Below are positions 38,207 to 46,748 of a DNA stretch of 60,148 nt, piece by piece; within the stretch, counting starts at the first letter, position 1, and each line of letters starts with the position of its first letter. A program made the translations under genes and the position numbers. The notes below the pieces were generated by a model. That model had not been told where the DNA came from. It saw only the letters and a list, made by a program, of their open reading frames with translations, and did no database searches. This DNA is from an uncultured Blautia sp. GTDB taxonomy: Bacteria; Bacillota; Clostridia; Lachnospirales; Lachnospiraceae. Where the stretch lies: assembly GCA_900542045.1 (NCBI GenBank), contig UQMI01000018.1:1-60148 (forward strand), given 5' to 3'.

Positions 38207-38809
38207 TTAAAAAATTTTTAATCTCTTTATAAAAAATGTAACAATCTCTGGATTAACATAGGCTTCCAGAAACATCCCGGCCAGACACAGCATCAGAAAT
38301 CCCCCCAGCCAAAACAGCTGTCTTCGATAAAGCGCAAGGGGAATCTCTCTGGATTTCCAGCCCTGCAGAGAACTTCGGTAAGTCAGGATCCCTATCCCTA
38401 ATATTCCCGGCATATACAGCAAAAGCTGCGGAAAAAAAATCCCCAGAACCAAAACTCCTCCCTTCAGTCCCACTTCCAGCAGGCCTAATGAAATCAACGA
38501 TCCCAAAACCATGCCGGTTCCAAGCACTCCCACTGCAGCCACCGGTACGCCAAAGACCGTTATTCCGGAAAGCGCCGCCAGAAGGAAAAGGCTTCCTCTG
38601 CGCTTCAGCAGATACAGAAAATAATCTCCTTTTTTCCATGGCTGTTCCATCAGAACAGCCAATCCATAGAGCCCTCCCGCTTCTGCCCCGGCCCCTTCCA
38701 TATTCCACCAGACATTCATAAACAGGATTCCAAGCGTAAAACCGGCAAAAAACAAAAGCAGGATCAGATTTCCTTCTGCCGGCAAACTCCGCTTTTTTTT
38801 CCTTCTCAT
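38207..38809 (-). CDS. Stage II sporulation protein M-like membrane protein
   Basis: A 200-residue protein with five to six membrane helices and a short basic N terminus. Length, topology and placement beside xerD resemble SpoIIM (DUF95 family), part of the DMP machinery driving engulfment during sporulation in Bacillus and Clostridium. The helix-ending pattern GVPVAAVGVLGTGMVLGSL is family-like. Assignment rests on overall resemblance; no catalytic motif exists for this family. Confidence 0.75.
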   Translation of the reverse strand: MRRKKKRSLPAEGNLILLLFFAGFTLGILFMNVWWNMEGAGAEAGGLYGLAVLMEQPWKKGDYFLYLLKRRGSLFLLAALSGITVFGVPVAAVGVLGTGMVLGSLISLGLLEVGLKGGVLVLGIFFPQLLLYMPGILGIGILTYRSSLQGWKSREIPLALYRRQLFWLGGFLMLCLAGMFLEAYVNPEIVTFFIKRLKIF

Positions 38810-38880
38810 AGCATCACCCTTACCAGTCTATGGACGATCTCCGGAAAATAGAAGAGAATGCAAAAGTTTCCCGGGGAGCG

Positions 38881-38940
38881 GGGAACGTTTTTGTGTAACA
38901 GGGAAGTCAGAATAAAATATTCTGCTTCCCTGTGCCGCAA
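38881..38940. repeat. Dispersed structured repeat, copy C (right hairpin)
   Basis: GGAACGTTTTTGTGT and the hairpin ACAGGGAAG/CTTCCCTGT (38898-38906 with 38925-38933), continued by AGAAT/ATTCT, correspond to the right half of the element at 14394-14459. Relative to that copy, at least three stem pairs have changed on both sides (A-T to G-C, T-A to C-G, C-G to T-A), keeping pairing. Confidence 0.65.
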
Positions 38941-38943
38941 AAT

Positions 38944-38981
38944 AAAAAGCCTCAAAATCATTTCTGATTCTGAAGCTTTTA
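38944..38981 (-). terminator. Terminator of rny
   Basis: On the minus strand AAAAGCTTCAGAATC pairs imperfectly with GATTTTGAGGCTTTT, followed by TATTTTG, 28 bp after the rny stop. The T-rich flank on the other strand means it could also end spoIIM-side antisense transcripts. Confidence 0.75.
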
Positions 38982-39008
38982 TTGTTGATACCAAAGAACA
39001 GGATCCTG

Positions 39009-40571
39009 TTATTTCGCGTAATCCACAACTCTGGATTCGCGGATCACATTGACCTTGATCTGTCCCGGATATTCCAGTTCCGCCTCGATTTGCTTTGCAA
39101 TATCTCTGGCCAGAATTACCATATCCGAATCACTGATATGCTCAGGTACAACCATAACACGAATTTCTCTGCCCGCCTGAATAGCATAGGATTTGTCAAC
39201 GCCCTTAAATTGATTGGTAATATCTTCTAATTGTTTCAGCCTGTTTGTATATGTCTCCAGAGTCTCTCTTCTTGCACCAGGTCTTGCCGCAGAAATGGCA
39301 TCTGCAGCCTGCACCAGACATGCAACCAGGGTCTCCGGCTCTGTATCGCCATGATGCGCAGCTACTGCGTTCACCACTACCGCAGACTCCTTGTATTTCT
39401 TACACAGATCAACACCAATCTGAATGTGAGAACCTTCCACTTCATGATCGATGGATTTTCCAATGTCATGTAATAATCCAGCGCGCTTCGCAATACGCAC
39501 ATCCACACCCACTTCTCCTGCCAGCAGACCAGCCAGCTGCGCTACTTCAATGGAATGCTTCAATGCATTCTGCCCATAACTGGAGCGGAATTTCATACGG
39601 CCCAGTAAGCGGATCAGTTCCGGATGAATGCCGTGCACACCAACTTCCAGTGCTGCATTTTCTCCTTCTTCCCGGATTAATGTCTCCACTTCACGCTGCG
39701 CCTTCTCCACCATCTCCTCAATACGGGCTGGATGGATACGCCCGTCCACGATCAGCTTCTCCAATGCGATCCGGGCCACTTCCCGGCGGATCGGATCAAA
39801 CCCTGACAGGACGACTGCTTCCGGTGTGTCATCAATGATCAGATCCACACCTGTTAATGTTTCTAATGTACGAATATTACGGCCTTCTCTACCAATGATA
39901 CGGCCCTTCATCTCATCACTTGGAAGCTGTACAACGGAAATCGTTGCCTCAGATACATGATCCACTGCACATTTCTGAATGGCAGTCACCACATATTCCT
40001 TCGCTTTCTTCTCTGCATCTTCCTTCGCCCGGCTCTCCAAATCCTTGTAGAGCTTGGCTACATCCACTTTTACATCGTCTTCAATGGCTTTTAACAACTG
40101 TTCCTTTGCTTGTTCGGAGGTCAGACCTGAAATACGTTCCAGTTCCTGTACTCCTTGTTCATGTAGTTCATCTACTCTCTTTTCTTTCTTCTGCAAATCT
40201 GCAATTCGCACTGCACATTCGGCTTCGCGCTTTTCCACAGCATCTGCTTTCTTATCTACGGATTCCTCTTTCGATAAGACACGCTTTTCATACTTCTGCA
40301 GCTCCGCTCTTCGCTCTCTGGTCTCCTTTTCCAGATCGTTCCTTGTGCGGAGGGATTCCTCTTTTACTTCCAGAAGAGCTTCGCGTTTCTTTGCCTCGGC
40401 TGTTTTTAATGCTTCATCTATTATGCCTCTTGCTTTTTCTTCTGCTGTTCCAATGACTTCCGCATCTCTTTTGATCTTACGGTCCACAGAAACCCTGCAA
40501 GTAATAGGAATTGCAATAAGTAGCGCGATTACCACTGCGACAACTGCAATTAAAATACTTGTGCCTGTCAC
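39009..40571 (-). CDS. rny: Ribonuclease Y
   Basis: A 520-residue membrane-anchored endoribonuclease that starts mRNA decay in Firmicutes. It has an N-terminal membrane helix (about 5-27), a long charged coiled coil (about 30-200), a KH RNA-binding domain with [15 protein letters not shown] near residue 220 and an HD domain with [10 protein letters not shown] near 365 and [10 protein letters not shown] near 400. Length is standard. The start is GTG at 40571 with AAGGAGG; GGAG-GTG-CTCC around the ribosome site could form a tiny hairpin. It is the first gene left of the polysaccharide locus but has its own promoter. Confidence 0.97.
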   Translation of the reverse strand: MTGTSILIAVVAVVIALLIAIPITCRVSVDRKIKRDAEVIGTAEEKARGIIDEALKTAEAKKREALLEVKEESLRTRNDLEKETRERRAELQKYEKRVLSKEESVDKKADAVEKREAECAVRIADLQKKEKRVDELHEQGVQELERISGLTSEQAKEQLLKAIEDDVKVDVAKLYKDLESRAKEDAEKKAKEYVVTAIQKCAVDHVSEATISVVQLPSDEMKGRIIGREGRNIRTLETLTGVDLIIDDTPEAVVLSGFDPIRREVARIALEKLIVDGRIHPARIEEMVEKAQREVETLIREEGENAALEVGVHGIHPELIRLLGRMKFRSSYGQNALKHSIEVAQLAGLLAGEVGVDVRIAKRAGLLHDIGKSIDHEVEGSHIQIGVDLCKKYKESAVVVNAVAAHHGDTEPETLVACLVQAADAISAARPGARRETLETYTNRLKQLEDITNQFKGVDKSYAIQAGREIRVMVVPEHISDSDMVILARDIAKQIEAELEYPGQIKVNVIRESRVVDYAK

Positions 40572-40611
40572 AGGAGCACCTCCTTATTTGGTTTTCATTG
40601 TACAAATACAA

Positions 40612-40647
40612 CAGTATAAGTTTATACTGTTTAGGTAATTATGTCAA
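40612..40647 (-). promoter_or_regulatory. rny promoter with palindrome over the -10 region
   Basis: On the minus strand TTGACA (40647-40642) and TAAACT (40624-40619) are 17 bp apart. The perfect inverted repeat CAGTATAA-NN-TTATACTG (40612-40629) covers the -10, which is the usual place for a repressor operator. Confidence 0.6.
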
Positions 40648-40694
40648 GTTTTCCAAAGAATTTTTCTTCCAAATACTTTCCTTATTCTTCAGAT

Positions 40695-41798
40695 TTACTG
40701 ATTGAGAATCTTCTCCAGAATATCCGCAATCCTCCTGCTTGCAAACCCGTCACCATACGGATTTTTCGCTTCACTCATTTCTTCATATACTTTCTGATTC
40801 TGCAGTAATATAGAAAAATTCTGATAAATAGACTCCTCTTCTGTTCCGACCAATTTCAAAGTTCCCGCATTTATTCCTTCCGGACGTTCTGTCGTATTAC
40901 GCATCACCAGAACCGGTTTCCCAAGTGACGGCGCTTCTTCCTGGATCCCGCCGGAGTCTGTAAGGATCAAATAACAACGTTTCATGAAATTATGAAAATC
41001 TAAAACATCCAACGGCTCAATCATATGAATCCGGTCATTGTCGCCCAATACTTCTCTGGCAATCTTTCGAATTTCTGGATTCATATGAACCGGATATATG
41101 ACCTTTACGTCTTTGTTTTCCTCTGCCACTCTTCGAATAGCGCGGAACATATTCCACATCGGCTTCCCAAGATTTTCTCTCCTGTGAGCTGTAACCAGAA
41201 TCAAACGGCTGGATTCTGCCCATTGCAATTCCGAATGCGTATAATCATCACGCACAGTGGTTTTCAGGGCATCAATAGCGGTATTCCCAGTGACAAAAAT
41301 CGTGGATTCCCGCTTTCCCTCCCCGATCAAGTTTTCTTTTGCCCGAAGGGTCGGCGCGAAATGGACTTTGCTGATAATGGATACTGCCTGTCTGTTAAAC
41401 TCTTCCGGAAATGGCGAATCCATCTGATAGGTCCGCAGTCCAGCCTCCACATGTCCCACCGGAATTCTCTGATAAAAACAAGCCAGCGCCGCCGAAAAGG
41501 TTGTAGTCGTATCGCCGTGTACTAATACAAAATCCGGTTTTTCTGTTTTTAAGACTTCCTCCATCCCGTTTAAAACTCCACAGGTAACACTTGTCAGACT
41601 CTGCTTTTTTTTCATAATTGAAAGATCATAATCCGGTACTACCCGAAACGCTTCCAGCACTTGATCCAGCATCTCTCTATGCTGCCCTGTGACACAAACA
41701 GATACATGAAATTTTGTTCTCATTTTCAATTCCATGATGAGAGGACACATTTTAATTGCTTCCGGTCTTGTTCCAAAAACCAACAAAATTCTTTTCAT
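40695..41798 (-). CDS. wecB: UDP-N-acetylglucosamine 2-epimerase (non-hydrolysing)
   Basis: A 367-residue GT-B fold epimerase that makes UDP-ManNAc from UDP-GlcNAc. The N-terminal LVFGTRPEAIKMCPL, HGDTTTTFSAALA, HVEAGLRTYQMDSPFPEE and the C-terminal TDSGGIQEEAPSLGKPVL signature are complete. It is the last gene of the polysaccharide locus and overlaps the preceding glycosyltransferase by 4 bp. UDP-ManNAc is the substrate expected by the TagA/WecG-type transferase at 42825, so the two together indicate a GlcNAc-ManNAc linkage on the lipid carrier. Confidence 0.97.
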   Translation of the reverse strand: MKRILLVFGTRPEAIKMCPLIMELKMRTKFHVSVCVTGQHREMLDQVLEAFRVVPDYDLSIMKKKQSLTSVTCGVLNGMEEVLKTEKPDFVLVHGDTTTTFSAALACFYQRIPVGHVEAGLRTYQMDSPFPEEFNRQAVSIISKVHFAPTLRAKENLIGEGKRESTIFVTGNTAIDALKTTVRDDYTHSELQWAESSRLILVTAHRRENLGKPMWNMFRAIRRVAEENKDVKVIYPVHMNPEIRKIAREVLGDNDRIHMIEPLDVLDFHNFMKRCYLILTDSGGIQEEAPSLGKPVLVMRNTTERPEGINAGTLKLVGTEEESIYQNFSILLQNQKVYEEMSEAKNPYGDGFASRRIADILEKILNQ

Positions 41799-42850
41799 TT
41801 TCCGTTCTCCAATTCATAGTAAATCGATAATATTTCTTCCAGATGACGTGTCAAAGAAAATTTTGTTTTTATCGTATCAAATGCGCGGCAGCTTTTCTCC
41901 TCTCTCATTTTGGGATTACACATCAGTGTAAAAATCGCATTCGCCAGACTGTCAACCTCTCCCGAACAAATCAAAACTCCGTTTTCCGAATCAACAACCT
42001 CGGGAATTGCAGCAACTTTCGTACTGATATTGGGAATCCCGTATGCCATAGTTTCCAGAATCGTCATTGGCAGCCCTTCATGGTAAGATGGAAGGATATT
42101 TAACGCCACTTGCGAAAAAATATTTTCTCTTTCTTTTTTGTCTAACCATCCCCGATATACCACCCTCTGATTCAATCCCATTTCGCTGATTACCTGATTC
42201 ATACTATTTTCCGGATCTGGCCCGTAAATCCATAACTGGATATCCTTATCCAGATTTTCATCAATCTTCTGCAGTGCCAGCAGCAGATCATAAATTCCTT
42301 TCCGCTTTTCTATTCTGCCCAGAAACAGCAGATGTTTCGCATGAACCGAATAGAAATTTTTCTCTGGCACAGTCACTGCATTATAAACCACAGACACTCT
42401 TTGCCCTGCCAGAGATTCTATAAATTTCCTCCAATATTCCCCAAGAATCACAATACGATCCGCCTTTTGCAGTACCCGGCGCACAAACGCCTGGTTACGT
42501 TTTGATGATTGACGGTACCAGCTTTCAAATTCTGCTCCGTGCATATGAAGAAGAATTTTGCAATGAAATATCCTGGCAATACTGATCACGAGATTTTTTC
42601 GATATACACTGCCCTTTTCTGCCATATGTACATGCACGATATCATAATCGCCCATAAGCAACGTAAAAAAAATCTGCAGCAGAGCTCTGCACGAAAATAA
42701 TACGCGCTTACTTTTTTTGCCGGTAATAGATGTGGAAATATATTTTAGACCTGTCATTTCGCTGAAAGATACATCATTCAGATAATTTTCAGCCACAGTC
42801 CACATACCGCCCTGTGTCTGCCTGTCAACGCCCACCATCAGAACTTTCAA
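41795..42850 (-). CDS. Glycosyltransferase family 4
   Basis: A 351-residue GT-B glycosyltransferase. The N-terminal domain is followed by LFLGRIEKRKGIYDLL near residue 170 and the nucleotide-sugar site SYHEGLPMTILETMAYG near 265, whose E-x7-E pair is typical of GT4. Sugar and acceptor are unknown. The start appears to be TTG at 42850 with GAGGAGAAG upstream, overlapping the TagA/WecG gene by 26 bp; an internal ATG five codons later is possible. Confidence 0.92.
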   Translation of the reverse strand: MKVLMVGVDRQTQGGMWTVAENYLNDVSFSEMTGLKYISTSITGKKSKRVLFSCRALLQIFFTLLMGDYDIVHVHMAEKGSVYRKNLVISIARIFHCKILLHMHGAEFESWYRQSSKRNQAFVRRVLQKADRIVILGEYWRKFIESLAGQRVSVVYNAVTVPEKNFYSVHAKHLLFLGRIEKRKGIYDLLLALQKIDENLDKDIQLWIYGPDPENSMNQVISEMGLNQRVVYRGWLDKKERENIFSQVALNILPSYHEGLPMTILETMAYGIPNISTKVAAIPEVVDSENGVLICSGEVDSLANAIFTLMCNPKMREEKSCRAFDTIKTKFSLTRHLEEILSIYYELENGK

Positions 42851-43595
42851 TCTTTCTTCTCCTCTTTTCTCTCCAGACAGCCATTATAAATGTCAAATTT
42901 CCTACAAAATAACGTTTAAAAAGGCGTCTTGGTTCCTGTGCCCATCGAAACAGCCACTCCAGATTATGCCTTTGAAACCAGTCCGGAGCCCTTTTTATCA
43001 TACCGGATAATACATCAAAACTGCCGCCTACGCCCATAAATACACAATTTATTTTCTCTTTATGCAAAAAATAATCTACCAGGTACTCTTTGGCAGGCGA
43101 TGTAATCCCCACAAAAACAATATCCGCTCCGCTTTTTCTAATTGATTCAGCTACCTCTTTCCACTGTTCTTTTTGAAAATACCCATTACGTATTCCCACA
43201 ATCTGTAATGACGGATGTGTATCCCGCAGAACTCTGGCTGTTTTATCCACAATTTCCTGCCTTGCGCCCAGCAGGAACACCTTATAGCCTTCCTGCTCCG
43301 CCACCGCCACAATCAGCTGCATCAGATCAATTCCCGCTACTCTCTCAGGCAGAGGCGTTCCCAAATATCGGCTTGCCAGAATAACTGACGCTCCATCCGC
43401 ATTAATGATTTCACAGTCATTTACAATACGCTTCAACTTTTTATTACGATTCAGCATATTGATTTTATCTGCATTCACACCCATCAGATGCAATGGTTTT
43501 TTCTCTTTTAAGTATTGTTTTACCACCTCCACTGTCTGCTTTACATCCAACACATCGATCTGTGTATTCAAAATTTCAATTCTGTCACGTCTCAT
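42825..43595 (-). CDS. TagA/WecG/CpsF-type N-acetylmannosaminyltransferase
   Basis: A 256-residue GT26 enzyme. The catalytic region INADGASVILASRYLG (Asp as base) and ERVAGIDLM, the GARQEIVDKTA segment, and a basic C-terminal tail that helps membrane binding (FRWAQEPRRLFKRY) are diagnostic. TagA adds ManNAc to undecaprenyl-PP-GlcNAc, the second step in teichoic acid linkage-unit synthesis; WecG adds ManNAcA in enterobacterial common antigen. The nearby wecB and absence of a UDP-ManNAc dehydrogenase favour ManNAc. The TagO-like enzyme for the first step is not in the window. Confidence 0.93.
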   Translation of the reverse strand: MRRDRIEILNTQIDVLDVKQTVEVVKQYLKEKKPLHLMGVNADKINMLNRNKKLKRIVNDCEIINADGASVILASRYLGTPLPERVAGIDLMQLIVAVAEQEGYKVFLLGARQEIVDKTARVLRDTHPSLQIVGIRNGYFQKEQWKEVAESIRKSGADIVFVGITSPAKEYLVDYFLHKEKINCVFMGVGGSFDVLSGMIKRAPDWFQRHNLEWLFRWAQEPRRLFKRYFVGNLTFIMAVWREKRRRKIESSDGGR

Positions 43596-43607
43596 ATTTT
43601 TCTCCTC

Positions 43608-44657
43608 TCACAACCTGTCCCGCAGACGATTATATGACAATCGGAGCAGTTCAAAAGATTTCAGGCGAAATGTAACAAAAAATAAAATCCCATACGCCTT
43701 TCGCTTTTTAAAAATATTTTTTGTCTTTTCTTCTTGCAAAAAACTCCAATCCCGACTCGGTTTAAGAAAATCTTTCCACGTTTTTTTCCGTTCACGCCAA
43801 GATACCTGATTGAGAGAATGAAAATAATTCAAGCGTAAAATACTTATATAATTCTTCATCATATAATATCGCAGGGCGCTTTTATAAGCCTCGTCTCTGT
43901 TCCGGACAAAACCCAGCAGCTCGTGATTAACCTCGCCCAATATTTCTGTAATTTTTGGATTATAAAAATTACATACAGATTTTCCGTGGTGCCGATAGTG
44001 ATAAAAGGAACGATCCAGCACTGCCGCCTTTACTGGATTTTCCAAAAGTTCCAGTTCATAGGGCAGATCTTCGGTTTTGCGAAGATTTTCCTTGAAACGC
44101 AGACCTGCTTTCCGCACAGTCTCCAGTCTCACCATCTGCATACAGGCTGATCCAAAGCACCCCGGCAATTCTGCCACACTTTCATCCAACATTCCCATCT
44201 GCAAATTTCTTTTTTGTTTGTCTGTGAGGAATGTATATTCCTGACCTGGTTTTTTCCAACACCTTCGCTCAACTTGGCTTTTATTCTCGTAACAATCAAA
44301 ATATGAAAAAAAGAGTACATCCAGCATGTCTCTTTCCATTTTTTCACACAATAACTCCAGCGTATCAGGTTCCCACCAGTCATCCGGATCCAGATATATC
44401 AACCATTTTCCATCTGCCAGATCTGTTCCGCGATTTCTGGCCCCTGATAAACCGCAATTCGGCTGATGAAGCACATGAAAACGTCTGTCCCTTTGTACAT
44501 ATTCATCGCACAGATTTTCCACACCATTGCCAGATCCATCATCTACCAGGATCACTTCATAATTTGTGTAGGTCTGCTTTCGAATTGACTCCACGCACAT
44601 TCGGAATTGCTCTAAAGAAGTATTATAAACAGGTACAACTATTGATACTTTTTCCAT
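43608..44657 (-). CDS. Glycosyltransferase family 2
   Basis: A 349-residue GT-A enzyme. The first ~100 residues carry the GT2 core: VVPVYNTSLEQF, ILVDDGSGNGVENL, NCGLSGARNRG and the metal-binding DPDDWW. The C-terminal part (about 230-349) is basic and helical, possibly membrane-associated. Sugar specificity cannot be read. It is the first minus-strand gene after a 664-bp stretch occupied on the other strand by an acetyltransferase gene, so whether it stays on the main operon transcript is open. Confidence 0.93.
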   Translation of the reverse strand: MEKVSIVVPVYNTSLEQFRMCVESIRKQTYTNYEVILVDDGSGNGVENLCDEYVQRDRRFHVLHQPNCGLSGARNRGTDLADGKWLIYLDPDDWWEPDTLELLCEKMERDMLDVLFFSYFDCYENKSQVERRCWKKPGQEYTFLTDKQKRNLQMGMLDESVAELPGCFGSACMQMVRLETVRKAGLRFKENLRKTEDLPYELELLENPVKAAVLDRSFYHYRHHGKSVCNFYNPKITEILGEVNHELLGFVRNRDEAYKSALRYYMMKNYISILRLNYFHSLNQVSWRERKKTWKDFLKPSRDWSFLQEEKTKNIFKKRKAYGILFFVTFRLKSFELLRLSYNRLRDRL

Positions 44658-44686
44658 TTTTTCTCCCGCCTTAATTCATAATGGAA

Positions 44687-44715
44687 TTGTCAAACGTCAG
44701 GATCAGTGATACACT
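44687..44715 (+). promoter_or_regulatory. Promoter of the embedded acetyltransferase gene
   Basis: TTGTCA (44687-44692) and TACACT (44710-44715) have a 17-bp spacer on the plus strand, about 50 bp upstream of the ATG, in the gap behind the GT2 gene. Confidence 0.6.
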
Positions 44716-44763
44716 GAACTTATCATTCAGAAAGGATCTGCGGATATACCGCTGGAAGGCTAT

Positions 44764-45324
44764 ATGATTACAGACAAAAAAACTCTTCAGGAGTATCTGG
44801 CTTATGAAAAAACATTTTATCTCTCTGAAAAAATCTTTCATGTATTTCGTCAGTGGATTATGCGCAGTCCCAATTATTTAATCTGGCATTACCAAAAAAT
44901 CTTGAGAATCTGTGAATACCACTATAACGTCGGCCACCGGATCCGCTATGCCTATTTTCGCCGCCGCAAAAATATCGAAGGAGCCCGTCTTGGCATTTAT
45001 ATTAACCACAATTCTTTTGAAAAAGGTCTTCACATTTATCATTATGGCAGCATCATTGTCCATGAAAACGCAAGAATCGGACAGAACTGCAGCCTTCACG
45101 GCGAAAACTGTATTGGCAACAAAGGCATTGGGGCGCCAACACAGGCCCCGGTCATCGGTGATTTCTGTGATATTGGCATCGGTGCAAAAATTCTGGGAGA
45201 AATCTCCCTCGGGGATCACGTTACTATAGGCGCAAATGCCGTGGTAACCAAATCTTTCCCTCAAAATCATATTTGCGTAGCAGGTGTACCTGCGCATATC
45301 CTGTCTGCATCTCCAGAGGATTAA
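44764..45324 (+). CDS. Serine acetyltransferase-like hexapeptide-repeat acyltransferase
   Basis: A 186-residue protein with an N-terminal helical region and a C-terminal left-handed beta-helix of hexapeptide repeats (about 85-175, including IIVHENARIG and VTIGANAVVTKSFP). It resembles EPS-locus O-acetyltransferases of the CysE/LbetaH type that acetylate sugars. It is the only plus-strand gene within a 19-kb minus-strand locus. GGAAGG precedes the ATG, it has its own promoter, and its 3' end overlaps the adenylating ligase gene by 4 bp. An O-acetyl modification of the polymer, perhaps under separate control, is the likely role. Confidence 0.85.
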   Translation: MITDKKTLQEYLAYEKTFYLSEKIFHVFRQWIMRSPNYLIWHYQKILRICEYHYNVGHRIRYAYFRRRKNIEGARLGIYINHNSFEKGLHIYHYGSIIVHENARIGQNCSLHGENCIGNKGIGAPTQAPVIGDFCDIGIGAKILGEISLGDHVTIGANAVVTKSFPQNHICVAGVPAHILSASPED

Positions 45325-46748
45325 AACCTTTTGATTTTTCCGCTTCCTGTTTTTTCAAAAGGCTGATTACCAAATGTGATCTTCTGAATCTGCTGAAATC
45401 TGGGCAGTTTTTTGTTCATCTTCCGTATCTGCTCTTTTAAATACATTCTGCATTCCTTACTGTCTTTTTCGCCGCAGTAGATCACAGCTTCCAGCACATT
45501 GTTTCGCCCGGTCACAATGACTTCTTCTACCCCATTCAAATCTTTGATCTTTCTTTCCAAATTCTCCGGGCTTATATTTTCTCCATTTGACAGAATGATA
45601 ATATTCTTGCTTCTTCCTGTGATATGCAATTCCCCTTCAGAATCAACAGACACCAAATCTCCGGTATAAAACCATCCGTCTCTCAAGGCGTTTGCAGTTT
45701 CTTCCGGACAATTATAGTATCCTTTCATTACGCTCGGCCCCTTAACTGTCAATTCCCCGTTATCCAGCTTCATTTCATTCTCTGCGCGGAACTTCCCTAC
45801 AGATCCGTTTTTCTTTGAACTTCCTTCCACCAGAGGCCCTGCTACTTCTGTAAGTCCATAAACATTAATGCATTCTACCTGCAATTCTTCCAATCTATCT
45901 ATGCTGAATACATCTAGGGCCGCACCTGCCGTATAGATATATTTCAGTTTTTTAAAGACCATTTGTCTCAACTCCTCATCCTTTTTGCATTTTTTCAGCA
46001 AAAACTCTAACTGTGATGGAACCAAGATCAGGACAGCAGGTTCAAACCGCTTAATATCCCTTATCATTGACCGATAATTCTCGCCAATACAAATGGTAAT
46101 CGGGTGACACATAAGATCCAGGGTAAATGTAATCCCACCAATATGATACACAGGCATCCAGATCATACCGGCTGTGCCATCTAAATTCTCACTCATCCTT
46201 ACCCGTATATTCAGCAGATTTTTCTGACTCAGCATTACACCTTTGGGCATACCGCTGGTTCCTGAAGAAAACAAAATAAAAGAGCACTGTTCCTCATCCG
46301 AGCCCTCATCCCTGACACTCTTTCCCATAGCTTCTTTTTCAGCTTCGTGAACCACTTCTTTTAACGTCTTTTTCAGCATCGTCTGCGGTAAGGATGAAAG
46401 AACTTCCCCTAAATCTGTCCGTGAATCATAGTACAATTCCTGAATATCTGCATTTTTTATCTGAAAAAGCAATTCTTCTTCTGAGAGATCCGGATTTATG
46501 GAAACAGCAACATTTCCCGAAATAATCAGACCAAATACAATTACATACCATTCGTAGGAATAGCTGCACACTACCTCTATATGCATATTTTTGATTTTCC
46601 GCTTTTCCATCCATGCTGCAAAATTAAAGACTTCCGTAACCCACTGCTCCACTGAAACATTTCTTCGCATTTTATCCTGCCAAAAGGAGAATAAAATATG
46701 TTCTGGTTTCTCCTGACACATTTTTTCTAAAACAGAATAAAAACTCAT
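45321..46748 (-). CDS. AMP-forming acyl/aminoacyl ligase (DltA/acyl-CoA synthetase family)
   Basis: A 475-residue adenylating enzyme. P-loop-like FSSGTSGMPKGVML near residue 165, the YGLTEVAGP motif near 300, WFYTGDLVSVDSEGELHITGRSKN near 360-385 and the catalytic lysine in EKTGSGKIKRF at the very C terminus are all present. Such enzymes activate a carboxylate as AMP ester and pass it to CoA or a carrier protein. With an acyl carrier protein gene two genes upstream, loading of that carrier is the best guess; the substrate (fatty, hydroxy or amino acid) is unknown. The start ATG overlaps the flippase stop by one base. Confidence 0.9.
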   Translation of the reverse strand: MSFYSVLEKMCQEKPEHILFSFWQDKMRRNVSVEQWVTEVFNFAAWMEKRKIKNMHIEVVCSYSYEWYVIVFGLIISGNVAVSINPDLSEEELLFQIKNADIQELYYDSRTDLGEVLSSLPQTMLKKTLKEVVHEAEKEAMGKSVRDEGSDEEQCSFILFSSGTSGMPKGVMLSQKNLLNIRVRMSENLDGTAGMIWMPVYHIGGITFTLDLMCHPITICIGENYRSMIRDIKRFEPAVLILVPSQLEFLLKKCKKDEELRQMVFKKLKYIYTAGAALDVFSIDRLEELQVECINVYGLTEVAGPLVEGSSKKNGSVGKFRAENEMKLDNGELTVKGPSVMKGYYNCPEETANALRDGWFYTGDLVSVDSEGELHITGRSKNIIILSNGENISPENLERKIKDLNGVEEVIVTGRNNVLEAVIYCGEKDSKECRMYLKEQIRKMNKKLPRFQQIQKITFGNQPFEKTGSGKIKRF

